The notes beneath the pieces were generated by a model that was given only the letters and a program-made list of their open reading frames with translations, was not told the origin of the DNA and ran no database searches. A program made the position numbers and the translations under genes. From assembly GCA_023362775.1 (NCBI GenBank), contig JALMGJ010000004.1:56311798-56375797 (forward strand): 64,000 bases of DNA, read 5' to 3'. This stretch comes from Charina bottae (lineage: Eukaryota; Chordata; Lepidosauria; Squamata; Charinaidae). Below are positions 34,092 through 45,374 of this stretch, piece after piece; the stretch's first letter is position 1; each line of letters begins with the position of its first letter.

Positions 34092-36626
34092 TTATTGGGG
34101 GACTTCAACCTACCGTCCCTGGGGCGTGCCTCAGAGGCGGCTCGGGAGTTCATGGCCACCATGGCGGCCATGGGCCTGTCCCAGATTATTCGGGACCTGA
34201 CTCAGGACAGTGACCTCACACCAGACTTGGTTTTCTTGTCGGAGCAGTGGCAATGTGGTCCAAGGGGAGAGTTAAATCTGTCCCCTTTGCCACGGTCAGA
34301 TCATGCCCTGGTGGCCTTGAGATTCTCTTATGCTGCCCCCTCCACAGGAGGCAGGACCCATTTGATTGGTCTGCCCCCGGCGACTGATGGACCCGATCGG
34401 GTTTCAAAGGGAGCTTGGGGCTATACCCGAGGATCTGCTGCATGGTCCAGCAGAGGCCCTGGCTACCGCCTTGAATAGTGAGGCAGCCGGGGCCTTGGAC
34501 AGGATCGTGCCCGTGCAACCTCTCTTGTCCCATTGAACCCGACACTCCCCGTGGTTTATGGAGGAGCTGAGGGTTCTGAAGAGGATTAAGAGACGTCTAG
34601 AGCGCCGCTGGAGGAAGACAAGGATGTATCCGACCGAACGCAAGCTATAGCCGCTATTAAGGCCTACCTTGTGGTGGTAAGAGCAGCAAAATGTCAATAT
34701 TTCTCTGCTCTTATTGCATCCACAGAATGCTGCCCAAAGGCCCTGTTTAAGATCGCCCAACCCCTATTGGGGAAGGTGGCTCAAGTAACCCACCTACAGG
34801 GCTGTGCAGAGGAGTTTTCCAAACATCTGGAGGATAAAATCAGTCAGATTCATGCCAAGTTGGATGTGAAGCATGGGGCATGGCCTGTGGAGATGCCTGG
34901 GGAACGTACTTACCCGGTACAGTTTAATCCTGTTGGACCCGAGGAAGTGGACAGGATCCTCCAGACTGTAAATGCCACTACTCGCCAATTAGATCCATGC
35001 CCCTCCTGGCTGGTGAAGGCAGCTTGGGAGGTGACATGTGGATGGGTCCGGGCAATGGTGAACTCATCCTTGAGGGAGGGTGTGTTTCCGACAACCTTTA
35101 AAGAGGTACTGGTGTACCTCCTCCTCAAGAAACCATCGCTGGATTCCACCGTACTGGACAATTTTCATCCAGTCTCCCTCCTCCCCTTTTTAGGGAACGT
35201 GGTTGAAAAAGTGGTGGCATTGCAGCTCCAAAGGATCCTGGATGAAACAGATTATCTGGACCCTTTTCATTCGGGTTTCAGGCCTGGATATGGGACAGAA
35301 ACAGCATTAGTTGCACTTTTGGATTATCTCTGGCGGGAGCAGGATGGGGGCAGTGCATCCATTCTTGCTCTTCTTGACCTCTCAGCAGCTTTCGATACCA
35401 TCGACCATGGTATTCTTTTGGGTAGGCTCAGGGAGTTGGGGGTGGGTAGCATGGTTTTGCACTGGTTCACCTCCTTCCTCCAGGGCCGGTCCCAATCGGT
35501 TGTGATAGGGAGCGAGAGATCCGGCCTGCGGCAGCTCCTTTATGGGATGCTGCAGGGTTTGGTACTTTCTCTGCTCCTTTTCAACATCTACATGACACCC
35601 ATCTCACCGCTGGGTGAGATCATCCATCGCCACAGGATGAGGTATCATCAATATGCTGATGATACCCAATTATACATCTCCATCCGGGTGACTTAAGTGA
35701 TTCTGTGACCACCCTCTCTCAGTGCCTGGAGTCTGTAGGGGTCTGGATGGGGAACAACGGGTTTCAGCTGAACCCTGGTAAGACAGAGTGGCTGTGGGTT
35801 GGGGGCTCCTTGGCATCCGGGAACTTACCATCTTTGGTTCTGGATGGGGTTGCACTACCCCAGACAGATCCGGTACAGAACCTGGGGGTTCTCCTGGACT
35901 CATGACTCCTGCTCAAAGAGCAGGTGGCAGCCGTGGCCAGGGGAGCCTTTGCCCAACTTCATGTTGTGCGCCAGTTATGCCCCTTCCTGGATTGGGAGGC
36001 TCTCCGGTCAGTCACTCATGTCCTAGTCATCTCCCATATAGACTATTGCAACGCACTCTACATAGGGCTACCCTTGAAGAGCATCCGGAAGCTACAGCTG
36101 GTTCAGAATGCGGCTGCGCGAGCTGTTTTAGGAGCCCCAAGGATAGCGCATATAATACCTTTGCTGCACGAGCTGCATTGGGTGCCAGTTTGCTTCTGGG
36201 TCCAATTCAAAGTGTTGGTTATCACCTTTAAAGCCCAACATTGCATGGGCCCTGGTTACCTGAGGGACCGCCTCACCCCCATTGCATCGACCTGTCCCAC
36301 CTGGTCAGGCAGAGAGGATATGCTATGGACCCTGTGTATGAAAGATTGTCAATTGGCAGGGTCAATTGGCAGGGTCCAGGAGGAGGGCCACCTTTACCGT
36401 GGCCCCTGCCCTGTGGAACACATTACCATCAGAGCTGTGGCAGGCCCCCACTCTCCCGGCCTTCCAAAAGGGAGTGAAAACCGGCTTTGCCACCTCATGG
36501 GAGGGGGGATAGTCAATCATGGGGGTGGTTGGTGCCGTGATGTGGCCCCAAGGAATTTATATTTTATATAAATTTTAAATATTTTCTATAATTCATATTT
36601 TATATTTATATTTTTATGATGTACTT
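34092..36626 (+). mobile_element. L2-clade LINE, 5'-truncated, interrupted by L1 (copy C, main part)
   Basis: The copy starts abruptly within the endonuclease (gggggacttcaacctacc) and runs through RT into an AT-rich 3'UTR ending at about 36626. There a minus-strand L1 of 4.6 kb interrupts it. The missing 3' terminus reappears at 41246-41351. Truncation at the 5' end is the usual outcome of target-primed reverse transcription. Confidence 0.88.
34095..36571 (+). pseudogene. L2 ORF2 (endonuclease end + RT), copy C
   Basis: GDFNLPSLG opens the fragment, followed by the endonuclease end, then the endonuclease-RT linker missing from copy A (34.34-34.9 kb, with stops). The RT follows from about 34.9 kb with FHSGFRPGYGTETALVALL, LLDLSAAFDTIDHG and YADDTQLYIS, where the catalytic box is intact. 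Frameshifts and stops near 34478, 34650 and 35694 break the ORF. The C-terminal part (CNALYIGLPLKSIRKLQL, HWVPVCFWVQFKVLVITFKA) is read from 35924 on. Confidence 0.85.
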
Positions 36627-37096
36627 TTTTTTTATTAAAAATAGATTTTATTTACATTCAACATAAACATTACATTACACATAACAACAACTACATTTGT
36701 ATATACATAATTTCATTTTCAATTTAATACAATACTTAATGTCTAACATATTTGATATAACATAATTTCAATCTATCATTTTCCTTCTATTTCCATTCTC
36801 TTTCTTTCTTACTCTATACCTTTCCAACTACTTTCTTCTTCCTTTTCCTTCTCCCTCTTTCCTCACTTTCTAACATTCTCATTCTCTCTCTAGCTTCTCA
36901 CCCGCCTTATCTTTTTCCCCTTTAATGGGATCCTCTTTCTTCCTACTTTCCTCCTTACCACCTAAATCATTCCCTCTTACCTTTCTTATTCAGATATATC
37001 TATTTCTAACTCTATAACTATTTTCCTTTACTTCCCTTGTATTATATTACTATTTTATTAAGTATTTATCTCTATTTAATTTAGACTTATACAACT

Positions 37097-38488
37097 TTAC
37101 CATACAATACATACATACAATTCTTTAAAATACTTCCGGTTTTTTTCTTTCTTTTGCCATATAAATTTTGTTATTTCCCTTTGCCAATTCATAAAAATTT
37201 GATCTTTTATCATGATTAGAATTGTTTGAAACAAATATAAAAACTTTGGTAATACATTCATTTTTATTGTAGCTATCCTTCCTAATAGTGATAATTGTAA
37301 GTTTACCCATTTCTCAAGATCTTTTTTAATTTCCTTCCACAGACTGTCATACTTGTTCTTATATAAATCTAAATTATTATTTGTTAATTGTATTCCTAGA
37401 TATTTTAATTTTTTAACATTTTGAAATCCTATTAGTTGTTCTAGTTTAGTTATCTCTTCTTTTGTCATATTTAAATTAATCATTTTAGTTTTCTGTTTAT
37501 TTATTTTGAACCCTGATAAATCCCCGTATTCTTGTAGCTTAGAAATTAGTTTATTTATTGAATTCTTTGGATTTTGTATTGTTATTATCAGATCGTCTGC
37601 GAAAGCCTTTAATTTGTAGTTTTCCTGCTTTATCTTAACCCCTTCTAAATTTTGATCTTTTCTAATTTCTTCTAATAATACTTCTAACACCAAAATAAAT
37701 AATAAAGGAGAAATAGGACAGCCTTGTCTAGTACCTTTCGATATATTGCATTCCTGGGTTTCTTCATCATTTACTATTATTCTTGCTTTCTGAATCTTAT
37801 ATATTGCTTTAATTGCATTTATAAATTTTTCACCAAAATTTCTATTTTCCAATACTTTATACATAAATTCCCAATTGACGTTGTCAAAGGCTTTTTCTGC
37901 ATCCAAAAATAATAGCATTATTGGCTTTTCATTGTGTACATTTGCATATTCTATTAAATCAATTACATTTCTTATATTATCTTTTATTTGTCTATTTGGT
38001 AAAAATCTATTTTGGTCCTGATTTATTTTCTGTAAAAAAAAATTTAGTCTTTCAGCAAGGATAATAGCAAATATTTTATAATCATTATTTAACAAGGAAA
38101 TTGGTCTATAGTTTTTGCATTCTGTTGGGTCTTGATTTTCTTTTGGGATTAATACTATATTAGCCTCTCTCCATGATTGTGGTATTTTTGATCTCTGTAA
38201 TATTGAGTTGAACAGTGTTTTTAATGGATTAAGCAGATGTTCTTGAATTTTTTTATAATATTCTGCTGTAAAATCATCAGTTCCAGGTGTTTTGCTTGTT
38301 TTCAATCTTTTAATTGCATCTTTAATTTCTTGAGTTGTAATACTATTATTTGTAAAGTCCTTATCCTCTTCTGTTAATTTTTCTAAGTTGCATTTTTTAA
38401 TATATTCATCCATTTTATTTGTTGGTATTTGTTGTTTTTGATATAGTTTAGTATAGTAATCAAAAAAAAGCTCCCTTAATATCTTCAT
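37097..38488 (-). pseudogene. L1 ORF2 reverse transcriptase portion
   Basis: A 463-codon open block carries the L1 RT: TPGTDDFTAEYYKK, CKNYRPISLLNNDYKIFA, LFLDAEKAFDNVNWEF, GTRQGCPISPLLFILVLEVL, and the catalytic KAFADDLIITI. It then runs through LKYLGIQLTNNNLDLYKNKY to a stop near FKELYVCIVW. The roughly 400-residue C-terminal region of a normal L1 ORF2, with its cysteine motif, is absent. Between this block and the endonuclease (38489-39161) the frame is broken. Confidence 0.9.
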
Positions 38489-39161
38489 TGTTTATTAGTT
38501 CCTTATTCTTATCTCTAATTTTGGTAATAATTATTTTTCTTTTTCTTTTCTTAATTTATACACTAGCCATTTTCCTGGTTTGTTTGCATGTTCGAAATTT
38601 CTTTGTTTAATAAATTTTAACTTTTTGTCTAGTTCTTCTGTTAATTCTATCTTAACCTGGAGTTGCAATAATTTTATTTGATTTATTATTTCCTCCTTAT
38701 CTTTTTTTTCCTATTGTTCTTTTGCAATTCTAATTCTTTTTCTTTTATCTGCTCCATTATTGTTTCCATTTTTTTAATCTTTTTTTATAGTTATTAATAA
38801 ATATCAGTTGTCCTCTCATATATGCTTTGCTTGCCTCCCATACTGTTTCTATTTTTACTTCATTATCAATATTCCAAATTAAAAATTCTTGTAATTTTTT
38901 CCCTAATTCATCTACTTTTTTTATCTTTTAGGATATTTTCATTCATTCGCCATCTATATTTTTTTGTATTTATACTTAAAGTCATTTGAACGGGGCTGTG
39001 GTCTGAAAGTGTTTTTGATAGAATTTATATATCTTTAATTTTATTTTCTAAATTTTTTGATACCCAAATCATATCAATTCTAGAAAACGAATTAAATCTA
39101 TTGGAATAATAAGTGTATTCTTTTTTATTTCCTTTAATGTGTCTCCATACGTCTACCAGCA

Positions 39162-39683
39162 TTAAATTCTTTGCCATATTGAAAAATTCTTTTGGTAATT
39201 TTCCTTGGTTTTATTGATATGGTTTTCCGATTTTCTATCTATTTCAGGTTCCACAACCCCATTCAAATCGCCCATCAGTATCCAATTATTATTCATATTT
39301 TCTGAGATGACATCTGATCGTTCTTTAAAAAAACTCTTCTGATTACTATTTGGGGCATAGACTCCAATTATCAATATTTTCGTATTTTGACTTTCTATTT
39401 CGACAATTATAAATCTTCCTTCCTGATCCTTTACTATTAATTTAGGTTTAAGCGAGGGCTTAACATATATTACAATCCCATTTTTTTTCTTTTCATTTGC
39501 TGTTATGAATGGTGATCCCAATTTTCTATTATCCAAGTATTTTATATCTTTCTTTTTAATGTGTGTCTCTTGAAGACAAACAATGTCTAATTCTAATTTT
39601 TTTAGGAGTTGAAATGTTCTATATCTTTTAACTGGGGAGTTGAGACCATTAACATTCCATGTTAAATTATTTAGTTTACTCAT
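39162..39683 (-). pseudogene. L1 ORF2 APE endonuclease portion
   Basis: The ORF2 start, MSKLNNLTWNVNGLNSPVKR, is followed by DIVCLQETHI with the catalytic glutamate, and YAPNSNQK and WILMGDLNGV with the catalytic aspartate and asparagine. The frame then shifts after about 170 residues. This domain nicks TT/AAAA-type targets in L1 elements. Confidence 0.9.
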
Positions 39684-39734
39684 TTTCTATATTTGTTTCA
39701 AATTAACCTTTTTTCCACCCTTTATATTCTTTTA

Positions 39735-40539
39735 ACTCTACTCCTGTTCTTTTCCTAGTTCTTTCTTATTTTCCAGTTCTTTTTCCAATTTTTTATGAAA
39801 TTCCTTTGCTTTAAATATAGAGTTTAGTCTGTATCTTTGTCCTTTATACATTAAATTTAATCCTTCAATATTTTCCCATCTAAAGTTTATTTCATTTTTC
39901 TTCAATGTATCTGTAAGGAATTTGTATTCTTTTCTTTTTTTTAGTTTTTTCCTGGGATCTCTTTAAAGATAGTGATTACATCACCTTCAATCTCAATTTT
40001 TGTATTAAATGCTGCTTGTATTACCAAATCCCTATATATATTTTTTGGAAAATTCTACCAATATATCTCTTGGTTTTTTATTAATCTTTGCATACTTCGA
40101 ATTTACTCTATATATTTTTTTCAATTTCTTCATCTATTTTCTCCTCCTCCCAATCAACCAAATATGCAATCATTTGTATTAACAGTCCTTTAATATTTTC
40201 CTCTTTGTCCTCTGCCACCCCTCTTATCCTTATATACAGTAATGTTCTTTTTCCTTCAATTCTAGTAGAGCTATACGTTCTTCTTCTTCTTCTCTTCTTT
40301 CTTCACAGATGTCAGCTTGTTTTTTAACTTCTTGTATCTCATTCTTTAGACCTTTTTTCTATTATAACCAGCTTCTGGTCCAGTCTTTTTTCTAATCCTT
40401 CTAGTTTTTCTTCTAGTACTTTTTTCACTGTCTGTGTTATAGTCTCTGTAGTTTTTGCTGTAAATTCATCAAATAATGCTTTTAGACCTTCACCTTCTGA
40501 TGTGTCTGATCCTTTTCTTAATAGGCGTTTTGTAGTCAT
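39735..40539 (-). pseudogene. L1 ORF1 (RNA-binding protein), frameshifted
   Basis: From ATG at 40539 the frame reads MTTKRLLRKGSDTSEGEGLK then a heptad-rich segment (VKKVLEEKLEGLEKRLDQKL), the ORF1 coiled coil, for 66 residues to a stop. Further along, in other frames, the RRM/C-terminal part can be recognised (RIRGVAEDKEENI, KKPRDILVEFSKNIY, INFRWENIEGLNLMYKGQRY). The ORF is broken by several frameshifts. Confidence 0.8.
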
Positions 40540-41245
40540 GATTGTCTTTTCAGAAAACTTCTACTTATTACTTACACTTTTCCAACACAAAAGCTATACT
40601 CTATTATATCTACAGTGCTTTATAGTCTATATTGTTCACAATAATATTTTTATCTTAATTCTAAAACATACAAATACACAAAAGATATTTTACTATATTT
40701 TACCATACTTATAAATGTTCTATATATTTCTAATCTAGTATTTCCAAAGTATTATTATGTTGTGTTCAAAATGGCCACATTTACTAATTAAATAATTGAG
40801 TCCCAATTTTATTGAGAAGTAGTTCAATCTTTACAAAGTCTTATATTTATTCTTCATTAAGGAATTTAAGCTTCTTTTAACTTTAGTTGTTCGCTATAGT
40901 TTGTGGCAAAGATAGCAACCTCCGTCAGACTATTTGTCCAACTTTGCCCATTGGTTTAGTTTTCTTCTTTCTTGCCACTCGGTATCACGAGCCTCCATAA
41001 AACTCCGACAAGGACGCACATCAAGACAAATTCAAAACGACAAAAACGTACACTTGCCCGACTCGTTCTCCTTCGTGGCAGCAGAAATTCTTTTCAGAGA
41101 GGTTTTCCTCCACCCTTCTGACCAATCTCGCCTTTCTTTTTCTTTGGCGAAATCGTCTCCCAACAGTTGCGGTTTTTCTCTATCAGTGGAGCTCGTCTTT
41201 TCCGCGTCTGGTCTCCATCTTGGCTCACCCGGAAGTCCCTCCTCT

Positions 41246-41314
41246 TGTTATTTTAATTGAATTGTAAACTGCCCAGAGTCACTTCCCAGATGGGTGGTGC
41301 AGAAATGTGAGGAA

Positions 41315-41349
<35 letters not shown>

Positions 41350-41351
41350 AA
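41246..41351 (+). mobile_element. L2 copy C, displaced 3' end
   Basis: The sequence gtaaactgcccagagtcac and gatgggtggtgcagaaatg, then (AAAT)n, equals the last 100 bp of L2 as seen at 5565-5657. The L2 on the far side of the L1 lacks exactly this part, so the two pieces were once joined. Confidence 0.8.
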
Positions 41352-41514
41352 TCAATGCTTTTATCTGCTGGAATTAATTTTCTATTTTAATAGGATTTTC
41401 AATATTTCACCATTTATTATTACCTTTTAAATAAAGTTAGGAGTTTCAGACATTCACATCTGAGGTATACATAGAACATTATTCTTAACATAATAAAATA
41501 ATATATCTAATTGA

Positions 41515-43117
41515 ATTATCCATTCAGTCGTATCCGACCCTTGGCAATTCCATAAGCCAGCTCTCTCCATGATTTCCGATCTTGTACAGCTTCTTTCAGT
41601 TGCTTTAAATTTTGGCCTGTGTCTGCTTTGATTACATCCAACCAGCGTGTTCTTTGGCATCCTCGTCATCTTTTGCCACTGACCGTTCCAAGCATAACGT
41701 CTTTCTCCAACGATGTTGATCTCATGACATGACCGAAGTAACTAAGTCTAAGTTTTGTTATTTTTCCTTCTAGTGACATGTCCAATTTTATGCACTTCAA
41801 CACTTCTTTATTCGTTATCTTTGCAGTCCAAGAGATTCGCAAGGCCTCCTCCAACACCATAGTTCAACAGAGTCAATTTTACTTCTATCCAACTTTTTCA
41901 TCATCCAACTTTCACAGCGATAAGTAGTTATGGGGAACACAAGAGCGTGGACTAGTCTACACTTAGTCAAGCTGACATCCTTACTTTTCCAAATTTGATT
42001 CATACTCATCATTGTTGTACGACCTAGCATGATTCGGTGTTTAATTTCTTGGCTACATTTGCCATTTTGATTGACCACTGATCCTAAGAAGGTGAATTCT
42101 TCCACACATTCCACCTCATCTCCATCAATTACTATGTTGAATGGATGTTTCCATTCTTTGCAGTTGTCATGAGTTTGGTCTTTTTGATATTCAAAAAGAG
42201 GCCAAATTTCTTGCTTTCTTCTTTGAGTCTCATGATTAGGTGCTTTAGGCCTTCCTGGGATTCTGAGATGAGGGTTGTATCATCCGTGTATTAGATAATA
42301 AGATTATTGATGTTTCTTCCACCAATTTTTACCCCAATTTCTGATTCGTCTAGCTCCAGTTTCCTGATGATCACTTCAGCATACAAGTTGAATAAGAAAG
42401 GTGACAGAAAGCAACCTTCTTGCACACCTTTCTCGATCTTGAACCAATCAGTGTCACCATATTGAGTTCGTACAGTGGCTTCCTGATTTACATACAGTGA
42501 TTTCATCAACTTCACTAAATATAGTGGCACCCCAAGGTCTGCTAGGGCTCTCCATAGATTGTCATGGTCAACACAATCAAAAGCTTTCCTGTAGTCGATG
42601 AAACACATATAAATATTCTTTTGATATTCACAACATTTTTCCATTATCCATCAAACATTTGCAATGTGATCACAGGTGCCACATTCCCGTCAGAAACCAG
42701 CTTGGACATCTGGCAGTTCCCTTTTGATGATTGGAGCCTGGCGCTGTTGTATGATTTTCAGTAGAATCTTGCTAGCATGAGATATGAGAGCAACAGTGCG
42801 GTAGTTAGAACACTCCTTTGAATCCCCCCTTTTTAGCAATGGAATAACCACTGATTGTTTCCAGTTATGTGGCCATGTGTTGGTTTCCCAAATTTTCTGG
42901 CACAAAGCTCTGATAATTGCATTTGGTACTGGCCTTAACAATTCAGCAGGGATGTTGTCAACTCCTGTGGCCTTGTTATTTTGCAGTTGGTTCATTGCCC
43001 ACTTGACTTCTTCATCAAGGGTGGCTGGTTCTAGTTCTGTTTCCATATTCTCCTCTCTTTGATGTTGCTCCTCTGTACTAGTAGCATACAGCTCTTCCAC
43101 ATGCCATCTATTCATGA
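41515..43117 (-). mobile_element. RTE-clade (Bov-B-like) LINE, 5'-truncated
   Basis: On the minus strand this begins within the region before the RT (MNRWHVEELYATSTEEQHQR) and ends with the RTE 3' motif gggtcggatacgactgaatg at about 41515. It is more diverged than the Bov-B at 45375 and may be a separate RTE subfamily. Confidence 0.85.
41666..43115 (-). pseudogene. RTE reverse transcriptase, several breaks
   Basis: Blocks in order: NNKATGVDNIPAELLR and SNYRTVALISHASKILLKII (42690-43115); CFIDYRKAFDCVDHDNLWRA and GVQEGCFLSPFLFNLYAEVI (42291-42644); a YTDDTTLISES box just downstream, in place of YADDTTL and after an in-frame stop; VEEFTFLGSVVNQNGKCSQE (41815-42114); KLRLSYFGHVMRS (41666-41860). 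These are RTE-clade RT and C-terminal landmarks. At least four interruptions make it inactive. Confidence 0.85.
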
Positions 43118-43145
43118 CACCTTACTTAGCGCTTACTTATTTATT

Positions 43146-43446
43146 TAGGGCTTTCCAAAGTGCCGCCGCTGGCGACACACCAGCGGCGGCGGCGTGCGCG
43201 TGCACGGCGGCGGTGCGGGGTGTGTGCGGTGGCGCGCACGCGCACGGCGGCAGCACAGGGGGGCATGCAGCGGTGCGCGCATGCACGGCGGCGGCAGCCT
43301 CCGCTAAAACGCGGAAGCACTGATCCCGCGCCGCTGCCGCTGCCGCCGTGCACGTGCACGCCGCCGCTTCCGGGTGGTGTGGCGACACACCACGCTGTGT
43401 GTGGCGACACACTTTTGTGTCACAACACACAGTTTGGAAAGCTCTG
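43146..43446. mobile_element. GC-rich non-autonomous hAT, copy 3
   Basis: The ends are (t)agggctttccaaagtgccg and cacagtttggaaagctctg. The interior is GC-rich with gtgtggcgacacac palindromes near the right end. No perfect 8-bp duplication is seen. Instead a 14-bp direct repeat, ttagcgcttactta, flanks it at 43126-43139 and 43449-43462. Confidence 0.85.
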
Positions 43447-43503
43447 ATTTAGCGCTTACTTAGTGAATCAGTATATTTGATAATAGAGTGCATTCTGCTA
43501 GAG

Positions 43504-43808
43504 CATAGCTTTCCAAACTGTGTGTCACGACACTTTAGTGTGTCGCAACACACAGCTTAGTGTGTCGCAAAGCGGCAGCGGGAGGGTGTGTAGTGGCACG
43601 CGCAGTGGTGGTGTGCATGGCGGCAGTGGTGGCGGTGTGCATGGCGGTAGCAGCGCACCATCAGCGCTTCCGTGTTTTAGCGAGGCCGCCGCCGCTGCAC
43701 ACATACCCCGCACTGCCACCATGCACACCCCCGCCCCCGCGTGCACCCCGCGCCGCTGCCGCTGCCGCCATTGGTGTGTCGCCAATGGCGGCAGTTTGGA
43801 AAGCACTG
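43504..43808. mobile_element. GC-rich non-autonomous hAT, copy 4
   Basis: The ends are catagctttccaaactgtg and gcagtttggaaagcactg. A perfect 8-bp target duplication, tgctagag, lies at 43496-43503 and 43809-43816. It lies 57 bp from copy 3. The open frames through it reflect its GC-rich composition. Confidence 0.9.
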
Positions 43809-43816
43809 TGCTAGAG

Positions 43817-45362
43817 TATGACACCTAGAATCATATTTTGTACCTCTGTTACCTAAGCAATCCAGAAAGATATACAGATTCAATTTAAATCTGAAATGAA
43901 TCATTTTGAAATACTTTTCTACAGAGGTTTGCATGTTATCTTAAATAAAAACACTCCTATTTACCTTCTGAATTTATTTAAGAATCATTTTGCTATGGAC
44001 TTAATTAAATCAGTTATTGTTCACCATACAATATTTAAGGTCATTTGGATTTACTTCCTACTAGATATCAACAATAAATACTGTAGGGAGGGTTCCAAGA
44101 CTAGAACATTCAGTCACCTGCGGTCATCCAATCCCCAAGAAGGTAATTCTGGGATTTAGTAAAATGTTACTAAAAATTGCTAAAGTATTATTGCAGTCGT
44201 GGGTATCTTTTAGTAAATCATCAAGATAAACTGTGTATTAATTTATTTATTATATTTTAGCAGCCAGCAACAGTTGCAAGAACAAATTCCTGAAAATGCC
44301 TAATATGGAGCAGACTGAGTAGGTATCTGTCCCTTTGAGAATCTAACTTTTCAAACATTATCACAATGTTTCAGACTTACTTAAATTATTCTGTCAAAAT
44401 CTACAAGTTCTCTGAAACAAGGAGGGTAAGAAATATGCCTTCAATGTATCATCTTTTGAATCAAATTCCCTGAGTTGAAAATGCATTCTTTATATCTGTA
44501 CTTACCTGGAAAACTATAAAAGTCAGATCTGAATTGCGGATCTCTTCAATCTCAAATCCTAATCTAGGAAAATAAAACAGAGGGTTTTTTTTTCCTCCAA
44601 CTAAGAAAAGTACTGTATAGCCACAAATTCAATTGTCACATCTTTCCTAGAAGTATTAGCCTACTATAGAGCTCCTGAGAGAATCATTTCACTTTTTCTT
44701 TTGCTACTTATTTCTCTATCTTACTTATCTTGCCTCAAAAAGTTTGGAACTTTATACTGATCAATCCCAATAGTATGCCATATCAGTCATGCCTGTTCTA
44801 CGTGTTTAGATGAAGGTGATACAGGCTGGACTCTGTCCACATTGGCTGCAGGGAATTTGGAAAAACCATACAGCTAAGGATCCTCTCTCGCTCCAGGCTT
44901 AAGTTAAACAGGTAATTATTCCTTGTAAGAAAATCAAGGAGACATTCTGGTTATCATGAGAATAAGTTGAAGGCTACAGCTATTATATCTGGGTCATAAA
45001 ACTCCAGATCACCACAAGATGGCAGCAAAGAGTTTGGTGCCTTCTAGTGGTTGTGTGATATTTTTCAGCCCAGATACGGGTATCCCTAGTGGGAGGTGTA
45101 CTTCACAGCTATCAAATCACAGCACCCTTATATGATTTTGACATCTTTGAAATAAAATAATAAAAAATCTCAATAATACAATGAACATTTTTAAGAGAAT
45201 TGCTATATAAAAATTATATTGGGTTCCTTGATATCATTTTCTACATTTCATATCAGTAATGGACAGACTTCAGTTTGCATGATGTTGTCTCTCACTCTCT
45301 TTACTAGAATCCAAGGGTCCCCAACTGTATCCAGATATCCCCAAAACTATTTTATAGGGTAG
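43817..45362. other. intergenic sequence, nothing recognised
   Basis: AT-rich sequence with no supported exon or repeat family. Confidence 0.5.
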
Positions 45363-45374
45363 AACTAGATGCTG

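Larger units (their letters stand above)
36627..41245 (-). mobile_element. L1 LINE, 4.6 kb, nested in L2 copy C
   Basis: On the minus strand, a 5' leader begins near 41245 (gagggacttccgggtgagcc then aagatggagaccagac). ORF1 starts at 40539, ORF2 at 39683, and a purine-rich 3' region ends in A's at about 36627. The order ORF1-endonuclease-RT-A tail defines L1. The length is below the roughly 6 kb usual for L1 because the ORF2 C-terminal region is missing. Flanking sequence on both sides is L2. No target duplication could be recognised. Confidence 0.9.

Noticed and set aside
36800..37090. Pyrimidine-rich tract as a polypyrimidine/splice signal
   Set aside because: It is the purine-rich 3' part of the minus-strand L1 seen from the other strand.
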